From the NCBI RefSeq assembly GCF_001570545.1, contig NZ_BBXD01000025.1, positions 62,001-126,000 of the forward strand: a stretch of DNA of 64,000 nt. Direction: 5' to 3'. Both the position numbers and the translations under genes were made by a program. The stretch comes from Herbidospora mongoliensis. Its GTDB lineage: Bacteria; Actinomycetota; Actinomycetes; Streptosporangiales; Streptosporangiaceae. The notes beneath the pieces were generated by a model that saw only the letters and a list, made by a program, of their open reading frames with translations, had not been told where the DNA came from and searched no databases. This document shows positions 9,010-18,094 of the stretch, in pieces (within the stretch, counting starts at the first letter, position 1; each line of letters opens with the position of its first letter).

Positions 9010-10656
9010 ATGAGAACCACAACGAGACGGGGATTCCTCGGTCTCGCCGGGCTGAGCGTGCTCGCCGCCTGCTCCGCCCCGCCGGGACCGAAACCCGGCG
9101 CCAAGGCCACCGCGGCCGCGATGGACAAACTCGCGGCGCTGGTGCCCAAATATGTGCCGCGTACGGTGCTGACCCCCGACATTCCGGGCTCGGTGCCCGG
9201 CTTCGGGCGCGACGGATACCTGTCCTATCCGTCGGGCGAGAAGCTGGTCGACCTGGTCAAGGCCGTCCCCGGCAAGGGCGGCTCATACAAGGTGATGGTG
9301 CCGACCTGGAGCCCGCTCCCGGCGCCGCTCGGCCAGAACGCCTACTACGACGCCGTCAACAAGGACCTCGGCGCGACCGTCGAGTTCAACTACCTCGACG
9401 GCCTGACCATCAACGACAAGCTGCCGACCCTGCTGGCCGGTGGCGACGTCGCCGACGTGACCACGCTCCCCGGCTGGGCGCTGACCGCCGTGCCCGACTA
9501 CTCGCGCGCGGTCGACGGCCTGTTCGAGGACCTCACCCCGTATCTGGCGGGCGACGTCTCGGCGAAGTACCCCGGTCTGTCGGCGCTGCCGACCCTGGCC
9601 TGGCAGTACTCCGTCTTCGGCGGCAAGCTCAAGGCGGTGCCTTCCTACCCGACGCCGCAGTTCGGCTGGGTGCTCTTCTACCGCAAGGACCTCTGGGACG
9701 AACTGGGTCAGGCCGCCCCGAAGAGCGCCGACGACCTGTTCGAGATGGGCAAGGCCGTCACCGACGCCAAGAAGGACCGCTGGGCCTTCAGCGACATCTT
9801 CCCGATGGTGGAGGAGATCTTCCGGGCCCCCAAGAAGTGGCGCAAGGAGGGCGGCTCCCTGGTCCATCGCTACGAGACGCCCGAATACGCCGCCGCCGTC
9901 GAGTGGATGCGCAAGGCCGTGGACGCCGGGCTGGTGCACCCCAACGTCCTGTCGGCCAAGTCGGCCGCCGACGACAAGGAGCTGTTCAAGTCGGGCCAGA
10001 TCCTGGTGAAGAGCGACGGTTTCTCGTTCTGGGCCGAGACGCTCATCCAGGTCGGCAAGGAGAAGCCCGGTTTCTGGATGGAGCCGGTGCCGGTGTTCGG
10101 GGCCGACGGGGGCAAGCCCGAATACCGGATGAACCAGGACCCGGGCTACACGTTCATCAAGAAGGGCACCCCGAAGGAGAAGGTCGAGGAACTGCTCGCG
10201 ATCTTCGAATACCTCTCGGCGCCCTTCGGCAGCCAGGAGCAGCTCCTGTTCAACAACGGCGTCGAGGGCGTCCACTTCACCCGCGACGCGGCCGGCGCCC
10301 CGCAGGTGACCGAGCTCGGGCCGAAGGAGATCGTGGGCAGCTACGTGTGGCTCGGCGGCCGGGTCGACCCGATCTTCGAGTCGCAGGCCCACCCGAAGTA
10401 CGTGGAGACCGCGACCACCTGGTGGAACGCCGCAGCGCAGGTCCGGCACCAGGATCCGTTCGACGGCATCAGGATCGAGGAGCCCGGCGACTTCACCGCC
10501 GCGGCGAAGCCGTTCGATGACAAGGTCGTCGACATCATCCGGGGCCGCCGCGCACTGAGCACCCTCCAGCAGGCGATCACCGAGTGGAAGACGGGCGGCG
10601 GCGACGCCGGTCGTGAGTTCTACACGAAGGTCCTCACCGACAATGGCCGTTCTTAA
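9010..10656 (+). CDS. Sugar ABC transporter substrate-binding lipoprotein
   Basis: Extracellular solute-binding protein of 548 residues. The N-terminus has a twin-arginine motif (TTRRGFLGL) and a lipobox LAAC with Cys21, so it is probably a Tat-exported lipoprotein. The length and the segments after residue 100 (YYDAVNKDLGATVEFNYLDG; NDKLPTLLAGGDVADVTTLP) resemble LplA-type binding proteins for oligosaccharides. The ATG at 9010 follows AGGAAGGGGG. It is the first gene of a sugar-importer operon and overlaps the next gene by 14 bp. The ligand is unknown; a xylose- or glucose-containing oligosaccharide is suggested by the operator shared with the GH31 and GH42 genes. Confidence 0.92.
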   Translation: MRTTTRRGFLGLAGLSVLAACSAPPGPKPGAKATAAAMDKLAALVPKYVPRTVLTPDIPGSVPGFGRDGYLSYPSGEKLVDLVKAVPGKGGSYKVMVPTWSPLPAPLGQNAYYDAVNKDLGATVEFNYLDGLTINDKLPTLLAGGDVADVTTLPGWALTAVPDYSRAVDGLFEDLTPYLAGDVSAKYPGLSALPTLAWQYSVFGGKLKAVPSYPTPQFGWVLFYRKDLWDELGQAAPKSADDLFEMGKAVTDAKKDRWAFSDIFPMVEEIFRAPKKWRKEGGSLVHRYETPEYAAAVEWMRKAVDAGLVHPNVLSAKSAADDKELFKSGQILVKSDGFSFWAETLIQVGKEKPGFWMEPVPVFGADGGKPEYRMNQDPGYTFIKKGTPKEKVEELLAIFEYLSAPFGSQEQLLFNNGVEGVHFTRDAAGAPQVTELGPKEIVGSYVWLGGRVDPIFESQAHPKYVETATTWWNAAAQVRHQDPFDGIRIEEPGDFTAAAKPFDDKVVDIIRGRRALSTLQQAITEWKTGGGDAGREFYTKVLTDNGRS

Positions 10657-11629
10657 GGCCCGCAAGCGCGCGGACTCCCGGCCGGCGGATGCCCTGACCT
10701 CATCCGCCGGCCGGGCCCGGCCTCCGTTACTGGCCAGACTCCGGCGTGACTGGCAGTTGCTGGCCATGACGCTCCCGGCGGTCGCGCTGGTGGTGGTGTT
10801 CCACTACGTGCCGACGCTGGGCAACGTCATCGCCTTCCAGGACTACTCCCCCTACGACGGCATCACCGGCAGCCCGTGGGTCGGGCTCTACAACTTCCAG
10901 TGGCTGCTGTCGGACCCGGAGTTCTGGACCGCGCTGCGCAACACGATCACGATCACCGCGTTCCAGCTCGTGTTCTACTTCCCGATCCCGATCGCGCTGG
11001 CGATCCTGCTCGACAGCGTGCTGTCGCGGCGGCTGCGCCTGTTCATCCAGGGCATCGTCTACATGCCGCACTTCTTCTCGTGGGTGCTGGTCGTGGCGCT
11101 GTTCCAGCAGATCCTCGGCGGGGCCGGGCTGCTCGCCCAGACGCTCCGCCAGGCCGGGCACGAGCCGTGGAACATCATGACCAACCCCGACGCGTTCATC
11201 GTGCTGGTCACCGCTCAGTCGGTCTGGAAGGACGCGGGCTGGGGCACGATCATCTTTCTCGCCGCTCTCGCCGCGATCAACACGAATCTGTACGAGGCCG
11301 CGGCGGTCGACGGGGCCTCCCGGTGGCGTCGCATGTGGCACATCACGCTGCCCGGGTTGCGGCCGGTGATCCTGCTGCTCCTGATCCTGCGGCTGGGCGA
11401 CGCGCTGAACGTCGGCTTCGAGCAGTTCTTCCTGCAGCGCGACGCCGTGGGAGCCGAGGCGGCGGAGGTGCTGGACACCTTCGTCTACTGGCGGACCCTG
11501 ATGACCGGCGCGTGGAGCTACGGCGCGGCGGCGGGGCTGTTCAAGGGCCTGGTCGGGCTCATCCTCATCGTGGTGGCCAACAAGGTCGCCCATCGGTTCG
11601 GCGAGCAGGGGATCTACAAACGATCATGA
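10643..11629 (+). CDS. Sugar ABC transporter permease (LplB-like)
   Basis: Inner-membrane permease of about 328 residues from the ATG at 10643 (MAVLKARKR). An in-frame GTG at 10613 is possible but would overlap the upstream gene further. About six membrane helices are seen. The cytoplasmic EAA loop reads YEAAAVDGASRWRRMWHITLPGL, the contact site for the ABC ATPase in the MalF/UgpA family. It forms a heterodimer with the next gene product, whose start overlaps its stop (ATGA). Confidence 0.92.
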   Translation: MAVLKARKRADSRPADALTSSAGRARPPLLARLRRDWQLLAMTLPAVALVVVFHYVPTLGNVIAFQDYSPYDGITGSPWVGLYNFQWLLSDPEFWTALRNTITITAFQLVFYFPIPIALAILLDSVLSRRLRLFIQGIVYMPHFFSWVLVVALFQQILGGAGLLAQTLRQAGHEPWNIMTNPDAFIVLVTAQSVWKDAGWGTIIFLAALAAINTNLYEAAAVDGASRWRRMWHITLPGLRPVILLLLILRLGDALNVGFEQFFLQRDAVGAEAAEVLDTFVYWRTLMTGAWSYGAAAGLFKGLVGLILIVVANKVAHRFGEQGIYKRS

Positions 11630-12525
11630 CTACCCGTCCCGTCTGGCAGGAACGGCCGACCGTCTTCGGGCTGACGCTGAAGACCGTCGTGCTGACGCTG
11701 CTCGTGCTGGCCATGGTCTATCCGATCTACGTCGTGGTGCTGACCAGCCTGTCGACCGCCGCCACCGTCACCGAGGCGGGCGGCCTGGTCACCCTGCCGG
11801 GCGATCTGTCGCTCGACGCCTACCGGGAGCTGTTCGGCGGGGGCGTGGTGACGCGCGCGGTGCTGGTCTCGACCGGGGTGACCGTCGTCGGCACGCTGCT
11901 GAGCCTGGGGCTCACGATCTTCGCCGCGTACGGGTTGTCGCGGCCCGGATCCGTGCTGCACCGGCCGCTGCTGTTCCTGTTCCTGCTGACGTTCCTGTTC
12001 ACGCCCGGCATGATCCCCAGTTATCTGATCGTGCGGGAGCTGGGGCTGATCGACAGCTACTGGTCGCTGATCCTGCCCACGGCGGTGTCGGCGTTCAACC
12101 TGGTCGTCATGCGGGCGTTCTTCATGAACATTCCCGGTGAGGTGCTCGACAGCGCCCGTATCGACGGGGCCTCCGACTTCCGGATCCTGTGGCGGATCGT
12201 GCTGCCGATGTCGAAGGGCGTGACGGCGGTGATCGGGCTGTTCTACGCGGTCGGCTACTGGAACGCGTTCTTCAACGCCGTCCTCTACATCAACGACAAC
12301 ACGAAGTGGCCGCTGCAGCTGATCCTGCGGCAGTACGTGCAGCAGGGCATGAACCTGGTGCCGAACCAGCGGGCCATCGACACCGCCGCCGGGTATGCCC
12401 TGCCGCCGAACCTCGCCATCAAGATGGCCATCATCGTGGTGGCGCTGGTGCCGGTCCTGCTGATCTATCCGTTCGTCCAGCGTCACTTCACGAAGGGCGT
12501 GATCATCGGCGCGGTCAAGGGGTAG
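11626..12525 (+). CDS. Sugar ABC transporter permease (LplC/MalG-like)
   Basis: Second permease, 299 residues, ATG at 11626 inside an ATGA overlap with the previous gene. It has six predicted helices and an EAA loop, LDSARIDGASDFRILWRIVLPM, typical of MalG/UgpE proteins. No ATPase gene follows. Actinobacterial sugar importers of this family commonly share a distant MsiK-type ATPase, which would explain the absence. Confidence 0.92.
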   Translation: MTTRPVWQERPTVFGLTLKTVVLTLLVLAMVYPIYVVVLTSLSTAATVTEAGGLVTLPGDLSLDAYRELFGGGVVTRAVLVSTGVTVVGTLLSLGLTIFAAYGLSRPGSVLHRPLLFLFLLTFLFTPGMIPSYLIVRELGLIDSYWSLILPTAVSAFNLVVMRAFFMNIPGEVLDSARIDGASDFRILWRIVLPMSKGVTAVIGLFYAVGYWNAFFNAVLYINDNTKWPLQLILRQYVQQGMNLVPNQRAIDTAAGYALPPNLAIKMAIIVVALVPVLLIYPFVQRHFTKGVIIGAVKG

Positions 12526-12559
12526 TCTTCCCCAGGATTCTGTGCTCACATCTAGCCGC

Positions 12560-13915
12560 ATGAAGGTCATCTCAGTGGCGGCCGTGGCCTGTCTGGTCGC
12601 GCTGGTCTCCGCGTGCGCCTCCGCCGCCGAAGGACCGGAACCGAGCGAGATCCGGGTGGTCGCCACCGGGCTCGACGATCCCTACGAGATCGTGTGGGGC
12701 CCCGACGACTTCCTCTGGGTCACCGAGAAGACCGGCAAGCGGGTCACCCGCGTCGACCCGGCGAACGGCCGGAAGATCGTGGCCCTCACGGTCGACGACG
12801 CCCTGCACACCGAGGGCGGCCAGGACGGCGTCCTCGGCCTGGCCCTCCATCCCGACCTGCTGGGCGGCAAGGGCCACGACTGGGTCTACCTCGCCCACAC
12901 CTACGCCGCCGAGAATGACCGCCGGACGAAGATCGTCCGATATACCTACGACCCGGCCGGGCAGGTCCTGACCAGCCCGGTCGACGTCATCACCGGCCTG
13001 GTCTCCAGCGTCGACCACCAGTCGGGGAAGCTGCGGTTCGGTCCCGACGGCACGCTCTACTACACGATCGGCGACCAGGGGGCCAACCAGTTCGGCCTCT
13101 ACTGCGAGACCATCCAGGCGCAGACGCTCCCCTCGGCGGCGCAGGTGAAGGCCCGCGACTGGAGCGCCTACCAGGGCAAGGTCCTGCGCCTCAACCTCGA
13201 CGGCTCGATCCCGGACGACAATCCGGAGTTCGGCGGCGTCCGCAGCCACGTCTACGCGGTGGGCTTCCGCAACGCCCAGGGACTGACCTTCACCCCCTCG
13301 GGTCTCCTCTACGGCACCGACCAGGGCCCCAAATCCGACGACGAGGTCAATCTCGTGCGGTCGGGAAAGAACTACGGCTGGCCGCACGTGGCCGGCTACC
13401 GGGACGGCAAGGCGTACGTCTACGCCCGTTGGGCCGAGGCGAAAGACGGCTGCGAGGCTGAAACGTTCAACGACTACGACATCCCGGCGAGCGTTCCTTA
13501 CACGGAGGAGACCGACTGGGACGACCCGGCATTCACGCCGCCGCTCGTCACCTTCGACACCGTGGAGGACGACTACGACTTCCGCGCCGCCGCCGGCTGC
13601 GACCCGTCGACGGCTTTCATCTGCTGGCCGACCCTGGCCCTGTCGAGCCTGGAACCCGGGCCCGCCGGGACGCTCCTGGCGACCTCACTCAAGGACGGCG
13701 CCGTCTACCGCGTCCCGCTCACCTCCGGCGGGGAGAAGGCCGGCGCCGCCGCCAGGATCGCCGACAGCGTCAACCGCTACCGCGACACCGCCGTGGACCC
13801 CACCGGTGAGACCCTCTACATCGCCACCGACGGCGCTGGCCTCACCCGTGACGCCGCCGGCACGCCCACGCGGACCCTGGCGAACCCGGGCACGATCCTC
13901 GCGTACGAGCTCTGA
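12560..13915 (+). CDS. Glucose/sorbosone dehydrogenase-like lipoprotein
   Basis: Secreted beta-propeller protein of about 451 residues. The ATG at 12560 gives a lipoprotein signal, MKVISVAAVACLVALVSAC; an in-frame GTG at 12542 is less likely. Family features of PQQ-dependent sugar dehydrogenases (GSDH/YliI type) include LGLALHPD, a long stretch with VDHQSGKLRFGPDGTLYYTIGDQGANQ, and AVGFRNAQGLTF with GTDQGPKSDDEVN. The enzyme would oxidise a sugar outside the membrane, although many family members have no proven substrate. It follows the importer permease by 34 bp and may belong to the same transcript. Confidence 0.85.
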   Translation: MKVISVAAVACLVALVSACASAAEGPEPSEIRVVATGLDDPYEIVWGPDDFLWVTEKTGKRVTRVDPANGRKIVALTVDDALHTEGGQDGVLGLALHPDLLGGKGHDWVYLAHTYAAENDRRTKIVRYTYDPAGQVLTSPVDVITGLVSSVDHQSGKLRFGPDGTLYYTIGDQGANQFGLYCETIQAQTLPSAAQVKARDWSAYQGKVLRLNLDGSIPDDNPEFGGVRSHVYAVGFRNAQGLTFTPSGLLYGTDQGPKSDDEVNLVRSGKNYGWPHVAGYRDGKAYVYARWAEAKDGCEAETFNDYDIPASVPYTEETDWDDPAFTPPLVTFDTVEDDYDFRAAAGCDPSTAFICWPTLALSSLEPGPAGTLLATSLKDGAVYRVPLTSGGEKAGAAARIADSVNRYRDTAVDPTGETLYIATDGAGLTRDAAGTPTRTLANPGTILAYEL

Positions 13916-13942
13916 TCGCCTCCCGGGCCCGCCCACATCCGG

Positions 13943-15346
13943 CTAATGGGAGAAGCGCTGGACTCTCCTGAGCTTGTTCATGGCGTCGAGGGCCGCGACC
14001 TTGTAGCACTCGGACAGGGTCGGATAGTTGAAGACGGCGTCGACCAGGTAGTCGATGGTGCCGCCGCAGCCCATCACGGCCTGGCCGATGTGGACGAGTT
14101 CGGTCGCCTGGGTGCCGAAGACGTGCACGCCGAGGAGTTTGCGGTCCTCGGGTGAGACCAGCAGCTTGAGCATGCCGTGGGTGTCACCGATGATCTGGCC
14201 CCTGGCCAGTTCGCGGTAGCGGGACAGGCCCGTCTCGAACGCCACGTGGGCGTCGGTGAGTTCGTCTTCGGTCGCGCCGACGAAGCTGATCTCCGGGATC
14301 GTGTAGATGCCGATCGGCTGCAGGCGGCTCATGTCGGAGACCGGTTCGTCACAGGCGTGATAGGCCGCCAGGCGGCCCTGCTCCATCGACGTGGCGGCCA
14401 GGGCCGGGAAGCCGATGACGTCGCCGACCGCGTAGATGTGCGGCATGTTGGTCCGGTAGTGCTCGTCGACCGCGATGCGACCTCTCGGGTCGGCCTCCAG
14501 GCCGGCGAGGGGCAGGGCGAGCGCCTCGGTCATGCCCTGGCGGCCGGCCGAATACATGACCATGGCGGCGGGGATCTTCTTGCCGCTCTCCAGGATGGTC
14601 AGCGCGCCCCGGTCGTGGCGCTCGACGGCGGCGACCGTCTCGCCGAACCGGAACGTGACAGCGTGGTCGCGCAGGTGGTATTTGAGCGCCTCGATGATCT
14701 CCAGGTCGCAGAACTCGAGCATCCGGTCGCGGCGCTCGACCACGGTGACCTTGGTGCCGAGGGCGGCGAACATGGAGGCGTACTCGATGCCGATGACGCC
14801 GGCGCCGACCACGACCATCGAGTCGGGCACGTGGGTGATGTCGAGGATGCCGTCGGAGTCGATGATCGTGGAGTTGTCGAACTCGACGCTGTCGGGACGG
14901 GCCGGGCGGGTGCCCGTGGCGATGATGATCTTGTCGGCGGTGACCTTGGTCTCCCGGCCCAGGTCGTCGACCACCGCGACGGTGTGGGGGTCGAGGAACT
15001 GGCCCGAGCCGGTCAGCACGGTCACGTGGTTGCGGGTGAGCTGGTTGCGGACCACCTCGACCTCACGGCCCACGACGTGCTGGGTGCGCGCCGTCAGGTC
15101 GGCGATCCCGATCTCTTCTTTGACGCGGTAGTTGCGGCCGTACATCTCGCGCTGGTTGAGCCCGGTCAGGTAGAGCACGGCCTCGCGCATGGTCTTGGAC
15201 GGGATCGTGCCGGTGTTGATGCACACCCCGCCGATCATGTTGCGCCGTTCAACGATGGCTACCCGGCGCTCAAGCTTGGCGGCCGCGATGGCGGCCTTCT
15301 GCCCACCCGGCCCGGATCCCAGGACGAGTACATCAAAGTCGCTCAC
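13943..15346 (-). CDS. sthA: Soluble pyridine nucleotide transhydrogenase
   Basis: FAD enzyme that exchanges reducing equivalents between NADPH and NAD+. The reading from GTG 15346 gives 467 residues, the usual SthA length; the frame is open 33 codons further upstream but that part lacks family features. The FAD motif is [17 protein letters not shown]. The redox segment [13 protein letters not shown] has only one cysteine where lipoamide dehydrogenases have CxxxxC, which separates SthA from Lpd. A NAD(P)-binding motif [20 protein letters not shown] and the C-terminal dimer domain follow. It is convergent with the GSDH-like gene, 27 bp apart. Confidence 0.92.
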   Translation of the reverse strand: MSDFDVLVLGSGPGGQKAAIAAAKLERRVAIVERRNMIGGVCINTGTIPSKTMREAVLYLTGLNQREMYGRNYRVKEEIGIADLTARTQHVVGREVEVVRNQLTRNHVTVLTGSGQFLDPHTVAVVDDLGRETKVTADKIIIATGTRPARPDSVEFDNSTIIDSDGILDITHVPDSMVVVGAGVIGIEYASMFAALGTKVTVVERRDRMLEFCDLEIIEALKYHLRDHAVTFRFGETVAAVERHDRGALTILESGKKIPAAMVMYSAGRQGMTEALALPLAGLEADPRGRIAVDEHYRTNMPHIYAVGDVIGFPALAATSMEQGRLAAYHACDEPVSDMSRLQPIGIYTIPEISFVGATEDELTDAHVAFETGLSRYRELARGQIIGDTHGMLKLLVSPEDRKLLGVHVFGTQATELVHIGQAVMGCGGTIDYLVDAVFNYPTLSECYKVAALDAMNKLRRVQRFSH

Positions 15347-15506
15347 ACCTAGCAGTGTGGTACCTACGACCAGCGACGAGAAGACCTTGACCGGCTTCAC
15401 CGGACAATTGGCCAGGTTGTGAGCAGGTCGCAACTTGGAAGCCACCAGAACCAGTGCAATTCAGAGACAAGCCGACATCAAGCGGCCTCCGCCAAGATCG
15501 GGCCTC

Positions 15507-15854
15507 ATGTGGAAGGACACCCCTCAGTACCTTGGCGAACTGCTCATCTGGGAGATCGAGGACTACCTCGTCGCCCAGTCACAGCGGCCCGAGCGGGCCA
15601 AGGTCGCCTTCATCCGATTGGCGGACGCCTGGGGCGCCGCCTCGATCGCCGCCGAGCTCGACAACGGCGGCAGCTTCTACTCGGCCGCCAAACGGGCCGA
15701 CGCCCTGGGCATGACCCTCCCCGGCGACATGTTCGGTACGGTGACCCGCGAGCAGATGCCGCACGTCTTCGCGGCGGTGCCCGGCACGACGTTCCCGCCG
15801 ATGCCCGACGGGGACGGGTGGGTCATTGTCCGATTGGTCGCTTTTGAATCCTGA
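15507..15854 (+). CDS. Hypothetical protein
   Basis: Protein of about 115 residues from ATG 15507 (MWKDTPQYLGELL). The frame is open upstream to a TTG at 15435, but those residues look non-coding. It is soluble, mixed alpha/beta, with no recognised domain and no signal peptide. It lies between sthA (divergent) and the kinase trio and has no strong ribosome-binding site. Codon use is similar to neighbours, so it is probably real, but its function is unknown. Confidence 0.6.
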   Translation: MWKDTPQYLGELLIWEIEDYLVAQSQRPERAKVAFIRLADAWGAASIAAELDNGGSFYSAAKRADALGMTLPGDMFGTVTREQMPHVFAAVPGTTFPPMPDGDGWVIVRLVAFES

Positions 15855-15919
15855 TTTTTCGTGATTCGCAGTAGGCTGGTCGCCATAATGATCCACCGAC
15901 GCGTATTCGGAGGATCCAC

Positions 15920-18088
15920 TTGGCAGTGCCACAGCCGCTCCGCGATCCCCGCCGGCTCGGCGGCCATACGCTCACCGGTGCGTACCCGCCGGGAGATCGG
16001 TCCTCCGTATACGAGACGAGTGACGGCGCCCTTCTGACGCTGTTCCACACTCGCCTGGCCGACCCCGACGCGTTCCTGGAGCGGATCGACCGGCTGCAAC
16101 GCGCGGGCGGCTATCCGTGGCTCGACCTGATCGACGCGGGGACTGCGAATGGCGAGCCCTACGTGGTCGTCGAGAAGGTCGACGGCGCCCACTTGGACGG
16201 GCCTCTGCCGGAGAGCGCGCTGCAACGGCTGGCCATCGCGTCGATGACGGGCCTGGCGGGGTTACATCGCGAAGACGTGGCACACGGCTCGTTCACGCCA
16301 TGGTCGGTGATCCTGACCGGCGCGGGCCCGCGACTGGCGTTACTGGACCTGGACGCCTTGGTTGCAGAGGGGGCCACCAAGAGCGCACCGGACGCGGACA
16401 AGCCCACCGGGCGCGCTCCCCACGCGGCGGCCGAGACCCCCGACCCCGACGCGACCGCACGGGTGACGGCGAGGGCCGCCGAGGACGTGCCGCAGGTCGA
16501 CGCCCCCGCGGTCGCCGACCCCGACGCGACCACCCGAGTACCGAAGACGGCTCCGCGACTCGCGGAGCGGGTCACCCTGTGGACCGCCGGTGATCCCGAC
16601 GCGACCTCTCAGGTGCGGACGGTCGTCCGGCCCGATCTGCTCGACGAGGCGCGGCCGGTCGACTCGCTCGCCTACCTTCCGCCCGAGGTGTTACGTCCCG
16701 AGCCGGCCCCGCCCGCGCCGCCCGGTGACCTGTTCGCCTGGGCGGCCGTCATGGTCTTCGCCGCCACCGGACGCCGCGCCTTCGAGCGCGACTCGCGCGG
16801 CGAGACCATCTACGCCGTCCTGCACGACGACCCCGACCTCGACGGCCTGCCCGAGGGCCTGGCGGGGGTCGCAGCGGCCTGCTTCGCCAAGGACCCCGGC
16901 CAGCGGCCGACCGCGCAGGAGGCCCTGGAACGCCTGATCGGCGAGGCGCAGCTCACCATCGACCGGGCCACCCTCGAAGCGGTGCGGAACGCCACTGTCC
17001 CGCGGGCCGCGCCGCCGGCCGAGGAGCAGGAGACCGAGCCCGCCGTCGCCCCTCCCCCGGCCAGGAAGAACCTCCGCTGGGCCGCGATCATCGCCGCCGC
17101 CGTGGCGATCGTGCTGGTCGCGGGTCTGGGCGGCTACCTGCTGGGCGGCAACCGCACCGGTGCGGCCACCACCCCGGCCGCCGCCACCGGCATCCCGTCG
17201 ACCTCGGTCAGCACGCTGGCCGCCGCCGACGATCCGTCGCCGCCGCCGCTGGCCGTCGGCGACTTCACCGCCCCCGGCCCCGCCATCAAACTGCTGGAGA
17301 ACCCGGCCGACCCGGCCAGGCTCACCGGCTACCGCAAGGGCGCCGACACCTGGGTCCGCACCGAGGGCGACACGTTCACCCAGCTGCCGATGAAGGACGC
17401 AGAACCGGCCCGCTCCCCCGGCGGCAGGTGGCTCGCTGCGGTAGGGCCGGAGACGATCACGTTCACCGGCGCCGGTGAGCCGTTCACGGTCACGCCGGGC
17501 GTGCCGTACACCCGCCCGACGTGGTCGCGCGACGGGGCCAAGCTCATGCTCACGATGACGGCCGGTGATGAGGCCCTTCCGGCCGGGTTCGTCATCGTCG
17601 ACGTCGCCACCAGGGCGGTCACCACGGTCGACACGGACGATGAGACCACCGGCGGAGAAGACGGGTTCGCCTGGCTGCCGGACGGTTCCGGCGTCGCCGT
17701 CGGCTACCGCGCCGAGACCGCGCGCGGGATCAGGTTCCGCGACCTGACCGGCCGCCAGACCAAGGCCTTCCACTGGGTCGGCGAGACGTACGGACGCCGG
17801 ATGTTCTCGCCGTCCGGGAAGACGTTCGTGACGTTCTGCCCCAGCGGCGGGACCTACTGCGTCTGGGACACCACGACCGGCGTGCGGCAGGCGTCGATCC
17901 CGCTGTTCTACGCCGACGGCCTGCTCTACGGCTGGTACGACGACGCCCACCTGATCGTCGCCGACCCGCAGGGCGACCCGCACCGGATCGTGGCCATGGA
18001 CCTGCGCGGCCGTCCGCAGCGGGTGCTGGCCGAGATCCAGCCCAAGGACGACACGACCGACCTGCTCCTCTACTACACGGGGAACTGA
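15920..18088 (+). CDS. Membrane pseudokinase with propeller sensor, first of three
   Basis: Protein of 722 residues. The TTG at 15920 is supported by GGAGG six bases upstream. The N-terminal part (to about residue 350) has the fold pattern of a Pkn2-type Ser/Thr kinase but lacks its catalytic residues. No glycine loop or VAVK lysine is visible, the HRD motif reads HGSFTPWS (122-129), and DFG reads DLD (143-145). The activation-loop position holds an insertion with three copies of DPDAT exactly 25 residues apart. Kinase-lobe ends are still recognisable (GDLFAWAAVMVFAATGRRAF; CFAKDPGQRPTA). A membrane helix lies near residues 390-412, followed by an extracytoplasmic part with PD40/WD-like repeats (FSPSGKTF, YCVWDTTTG). 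It is probably an allosteric or scaffold partner of the third gene in the operon. Confidence 0.85.
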   Translation: MAVPQPLRDPRRLGGHTLTGAYPPGDRSSVYETSDGALLTLFHTRLADPDAFLERIDRLQRAGGYPWLDLIDAGTANGEPYVVVEKVDGAHLDGPLPESALQRLAIASMTGLAGLHREDVAHGSFTPWSVILTGAGPRLALLDLDALVAEGATKSAPDADKPTGRAPHAAAETPDPDATARVTARAAEDVPQVDAPAVADPDATTRVPKTAPRLAERVTLWTAGDPDATSQVRTVVRPDLLDEARPVDSLAYLPPEVLRPEPAPPAPPGDLFAWAAVMVFAATGRRAFERDSRGETIYAVLHDDPDLDGLPEGLAGVAAACFAKDPGQRPTAQEALERLIGEAQLTIDRATLEAVRNATVPRAAPPAEEQETEPAVAPPPARKNLRWAAIIAAAVAIVLVAGLGGYLLGGNRTGAATTPAAATGIPSTSVSTLAAADDPSPPPLAVGDFTAPGPAIKLLENPADPARLTGYRKGADTWVRTEGDTFTQLPMKDAEPARSPGGRWLAAVGPETITFTGAGEPFTVTPGVPYTRPTWSRDGAKLMLTMTAGDEALPAGFVIVDVATRAVTTVDTDDETTGGEDGFAWLPDGSGVAVGYRAETARGIRFRDLTGRQTKAFHWVGETYGRRMFSPSGKTFVTFCPSGGTYCVWDTTTGVRQASIPLFYADGLLYGWYDDAHLIVADPQGDPHRIVAMDLRGRPQRVLAEIQPKDDTTDLLLYYTGN

Positions 18089-18094
18089 ACCCAG

